A stretch of 64,000 nt of DNA from Planctomycetales bacterium (GTDB taxonomy: Bacteria > Planctomycetota > Planctomycetia > Isosphaerales > Isosphaeraceae), in NCBI GenBank assembly GCA_027449865.1, contig DAIDKV010000014.1:1-64000 (forward strand), in the 5' to 3' direction. The notes under the pieces were generated by a model. The model was not told the DNA's origin. It did not search any database and saw only the letters and a list, made by a program, of their open reading frames with translations. Below are positions 62,446 through 64,000 of the stretch, piece after piece; positions within the stretch are counted from its first letter, which is position 1; every line of letters starts with the position of its first letter. Position numbers and translations under genes: made by a program.

Positions 62446-62640
62446 TCAGACCTGGGTGTTGATGAGCAAAAGGATCGCGGTGGCCATCATCAGCAGGCCC
62501 ATGATCCAGACGCAGAGGCGGGCCGAATGCCACCAGATCCGCCGCCACGATTCGTGGCGCGAGGCGGAATAGACCAGGCTGATCGCGATCACCAGCGGCA
62601 GGATCAGCCAGTAAACTTCCACCGAGGCCGAGGGATTCAT
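62446..62640 (-). CDS. Small two-helix membrane protein
   Basis: 64 residues from ATG 62640. Two helices (about 8-26 and 42-61) flank a short basic loop (ASRHESWRRIWW). The start overlaps the stop of the upstream gene (ATGA), so translation is coupled and the two proteins may work together. No family is recognised. Confidence 0.75.
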   Translation of the reverse strand: MNPSASVEVYWLILPLVIAISLVYSASRHESWRRIWWHSARLCVWIMGLLMMATAILLLINTQV

Positions 62641-63173
62641 ACCGAGCCTCCCGCCGGGATGCCCCCGGCACTGGCGGGAACCGCCTGGGCTTCGGGAGAT
62701 GTCTCGTCGTGGTAGGCGGGGCCGTCGAAGGCGTCGTAGATCGCCAGAATGTTGAGCAGACCGGCGACGCAGGTATAAATCGATCCGATCTCGACGAGCT
62801 TGCCGAGCCGATTCTGAAGGGCATTGAGCGTGTTCTGAGAGGGCTCGGCCATGAATCCCCCGAGGATCGGGCCATGCCCGTATCGCTCCAGAAGACTCTG
62901 CACCAGCGCGGGAAGCGAGGGAAGGCCAACGAAGAACTGCCCGAGATAGTAGAGCGGGAACTTCTCCGGGTTCTGGAGCGGGTTCACCCATCTCCAGTAA
63001 ACGATCTTCCCCTCCCCCATGATCAGGCCGATGAAAAACAGCCCGAGGATGCAGATCGCGTAGAGAATTCCCTTGCCGATCCGCCCCTGATAGATATGGC
63101 CCGCCCCTGGAATCAACCAGGCCAGCAACGCCGCGAGGGCGGGGTTGCGCAGATTCACGCTCGGCTCGGTCAT
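62637..63173 (-). CDS. TM2/DUF6677-like membrane protein
   Basis: 178 residues. The first half has LAALLAWLIPGAGHIYQGRI, the TM2-like signature (proline-glycine turn and GHxYxG), then a second helix IGLIMGEG. A third helix lies at about 135-150. TM2-like proteins are small envelope proteins of unknown job. It is coupled to the following gene by a 4-bp overlap. Confidence 0.8.
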   Translation of the reverse strand: MTEPSVNLRNPALAALLAWLIPGAGHIYQGRIGKGILYAICILGLFFIGLIMGEGKIVYWRWVNPLQNPEKFPLYYLGQFFVGLPSLPALVQSLLERYGHGPILGGFMAEPSQNTLNALQNRLGKLVEIGSIYTCVAGLLNILAIYDAFDGPAYHDETSPEAQAVPASAGGIPAGGSV

Positions 63174-63408
63174 CGCGACGCATCAACCTCCCTGGGCCGG
63201 GGAATCGTCCGGACGCCATTCCCGGCGCACGCCCCTGCTTCCTGATCGATCGTATCAGAACCTGGGATCGTGATCCAGCCCCAGGACTCTTCGATATCGA
63301 TGGAGGGGCTGCGAGCCGGCTCGACGTTCGACGATCCCCCTTATTATGATCTCGGGGGAGCGGGCCGCTCATCTTCGGGCGCCCGGAGCATCCGACGGGA
63401 GACGACGA

Positions 63409-64000
63409 GTGTCAACGGGAACGCAACTGGATCGGGGCCGCGCCGAGGTCCCCGGGAGTTTTTCCCGTTATCGTCGGCTTCGCTGGGCCATCGCCTCGGG
63501 AACGATTGTCGGACTGGCCGTTCTTCTGACTCTGGACGGCCCCGGCCTGACCGTCGACGAGCCGCTCGACGTTCGGCCCGGCCGGAAGTACGTTCAGACT
63601 CTCTTCGAACAGGGATGGCGGTTTCTGACGCCCGAGGTCGTCGATCAGGTCTTCCGCGACAACGCCGAACACCCACCGCTCGGTCGATGGCTGCTCGGGA
63701 TCGCCTCGGAGCTTGGCCAGCCGTTCGAGACGCTGGTGAAGGGGCCCGACCCGACCGATTCGTACGTTCTCGCCGGTCGGATCGCTCCGGCGATCACCTT
63801 CGGTGCGATGGCGGGACTGATCGCGTTCGTGGCGATCGGTCGATGGGGGAAAGCCGCCGGACTCTCGGCCGCCTTCGCCCTGGTTGCCATGCCGAGGGTC
63901 TTCGCGCACGCGCATCTCGGCGCCCTGGATACGTTCCTGGCCTTCACATGGACGGCCGCGCTGCTCGCCGGAGAACGAGCCCTCCGCTCGTCGAGGCCGG
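63409..64000 (+). CDS. Membrane glycosyltransferase (PMT/ArnT-like), N-terminal fragment
   Basis: The frame starts at GTG 63409 after GGGAGA and is cut by the window end, leaving 197 codons. It has a first helix (about 27-45), LTVDEPLDV with an Asp-Glu pair in the first outer loop, AEHPPLGRWLLG, and a second helix. These marks match the GT39/GT83 families, which transfer sugars from a polyprenyl carrier to lipids or proteins; the DE pair is the likely catalytic base. Confidence 0.8.
   Translation, partial: MSTGTQLDRGRAEVPGSFSRYRRLRWAIASGTIVGLAVLLTLDGPGLTVDEPLDVRPGRKYVQTLFEQGWRFLTPEVVDQVFRDNAEHPPLGRWLLGIASELGQPFETLVKGPDPTDSYVLAGRIAPAITFGAMAGLIAFVAIGRWGKAAGLSAAFALVAMPRVFAHAHLGALDTFLAFTWTAALLAGERALRSSRP

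Overview
The window looks like a chromosomal segment of a planctomycete, most likely a relative of Isosphaeraceae. The evidence is high GC content, a DUF1549/DUF1553 - DUF1501 - WD40 cluster with a single CxxCH motif, two surface-type proteins with LEPR-like N-terminal motifs, a membrane-anchored Ser/Thr kinase, planctomycete-style LRR repeats and an ECF-type sigma factor. No insertion sequence, prophage, CRISPR array or rRNA operon was seen. This placement is inferred from gene content only.

Region 1-10.6 kb: a minus-strand phosphate block (kinase, phoR, pstS, start of pstC) with a PHO-box-like 11-bp tandem repeat in front of pstS. It is followed by a phospholipase B-like Ntn hydrolase, a prolyl oligopeptidase, an acyl-CoA dehydrogenase and a small membrane protein. 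Region 10.8-17.2 kb: an ergothioneine island. egtB-egtD on the plus strand meet, stop codon against stop codon, a minus-strand ABC transporter that resembles EgtUV but has the binding domain in front of the permease. A class IV (HDAC11-like) deacetylase follows divergently. Region 17.2-21.3 kb: a rearranged patch with a truncated double-CXXCG protein, followed by the most unusual gene of the window. That gene encodes a membrane-anchored LRR protein fused to the soluble porter domains of an RND efflux pump, with all RND transmembrane helices missing.

Region 21.3-28.4 kb: two transporters, the UV-damage endonuclease uvsE, and a large secreted protein with two CxxCH motifs, a cyclase-like repeat domain and HEAT repeats. 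Region 28.4-37.2 kb is gene-poor. It holds an ECF-like sigma factor and two paralogous surface proteins built from curlin-like Gln-Gly repeats; the second carries a coding 30-bp minisatellite. Region 37.5-41.7 kb has small proteins, a glycine-rich RRM protein, a phosphoesterase and a sigma-70 family factor with a near-consensus promoter.

Region 41.8-51 kb: the WD40/DUF1501/DUF1549 operon, a dienelactone hydrolase, and a marR-SDR-NmrA redox cluster with two matching palindromic operators. Region 51-64 kb: housekeeping genes (lgt, gluQ, prfB with its +1 frameshift site, a CvpA-like protein, a selenocysteine tRNA, an RNase D) mixed with membrane proteins. It ends in a glycosyltransferase cut by the window edge.
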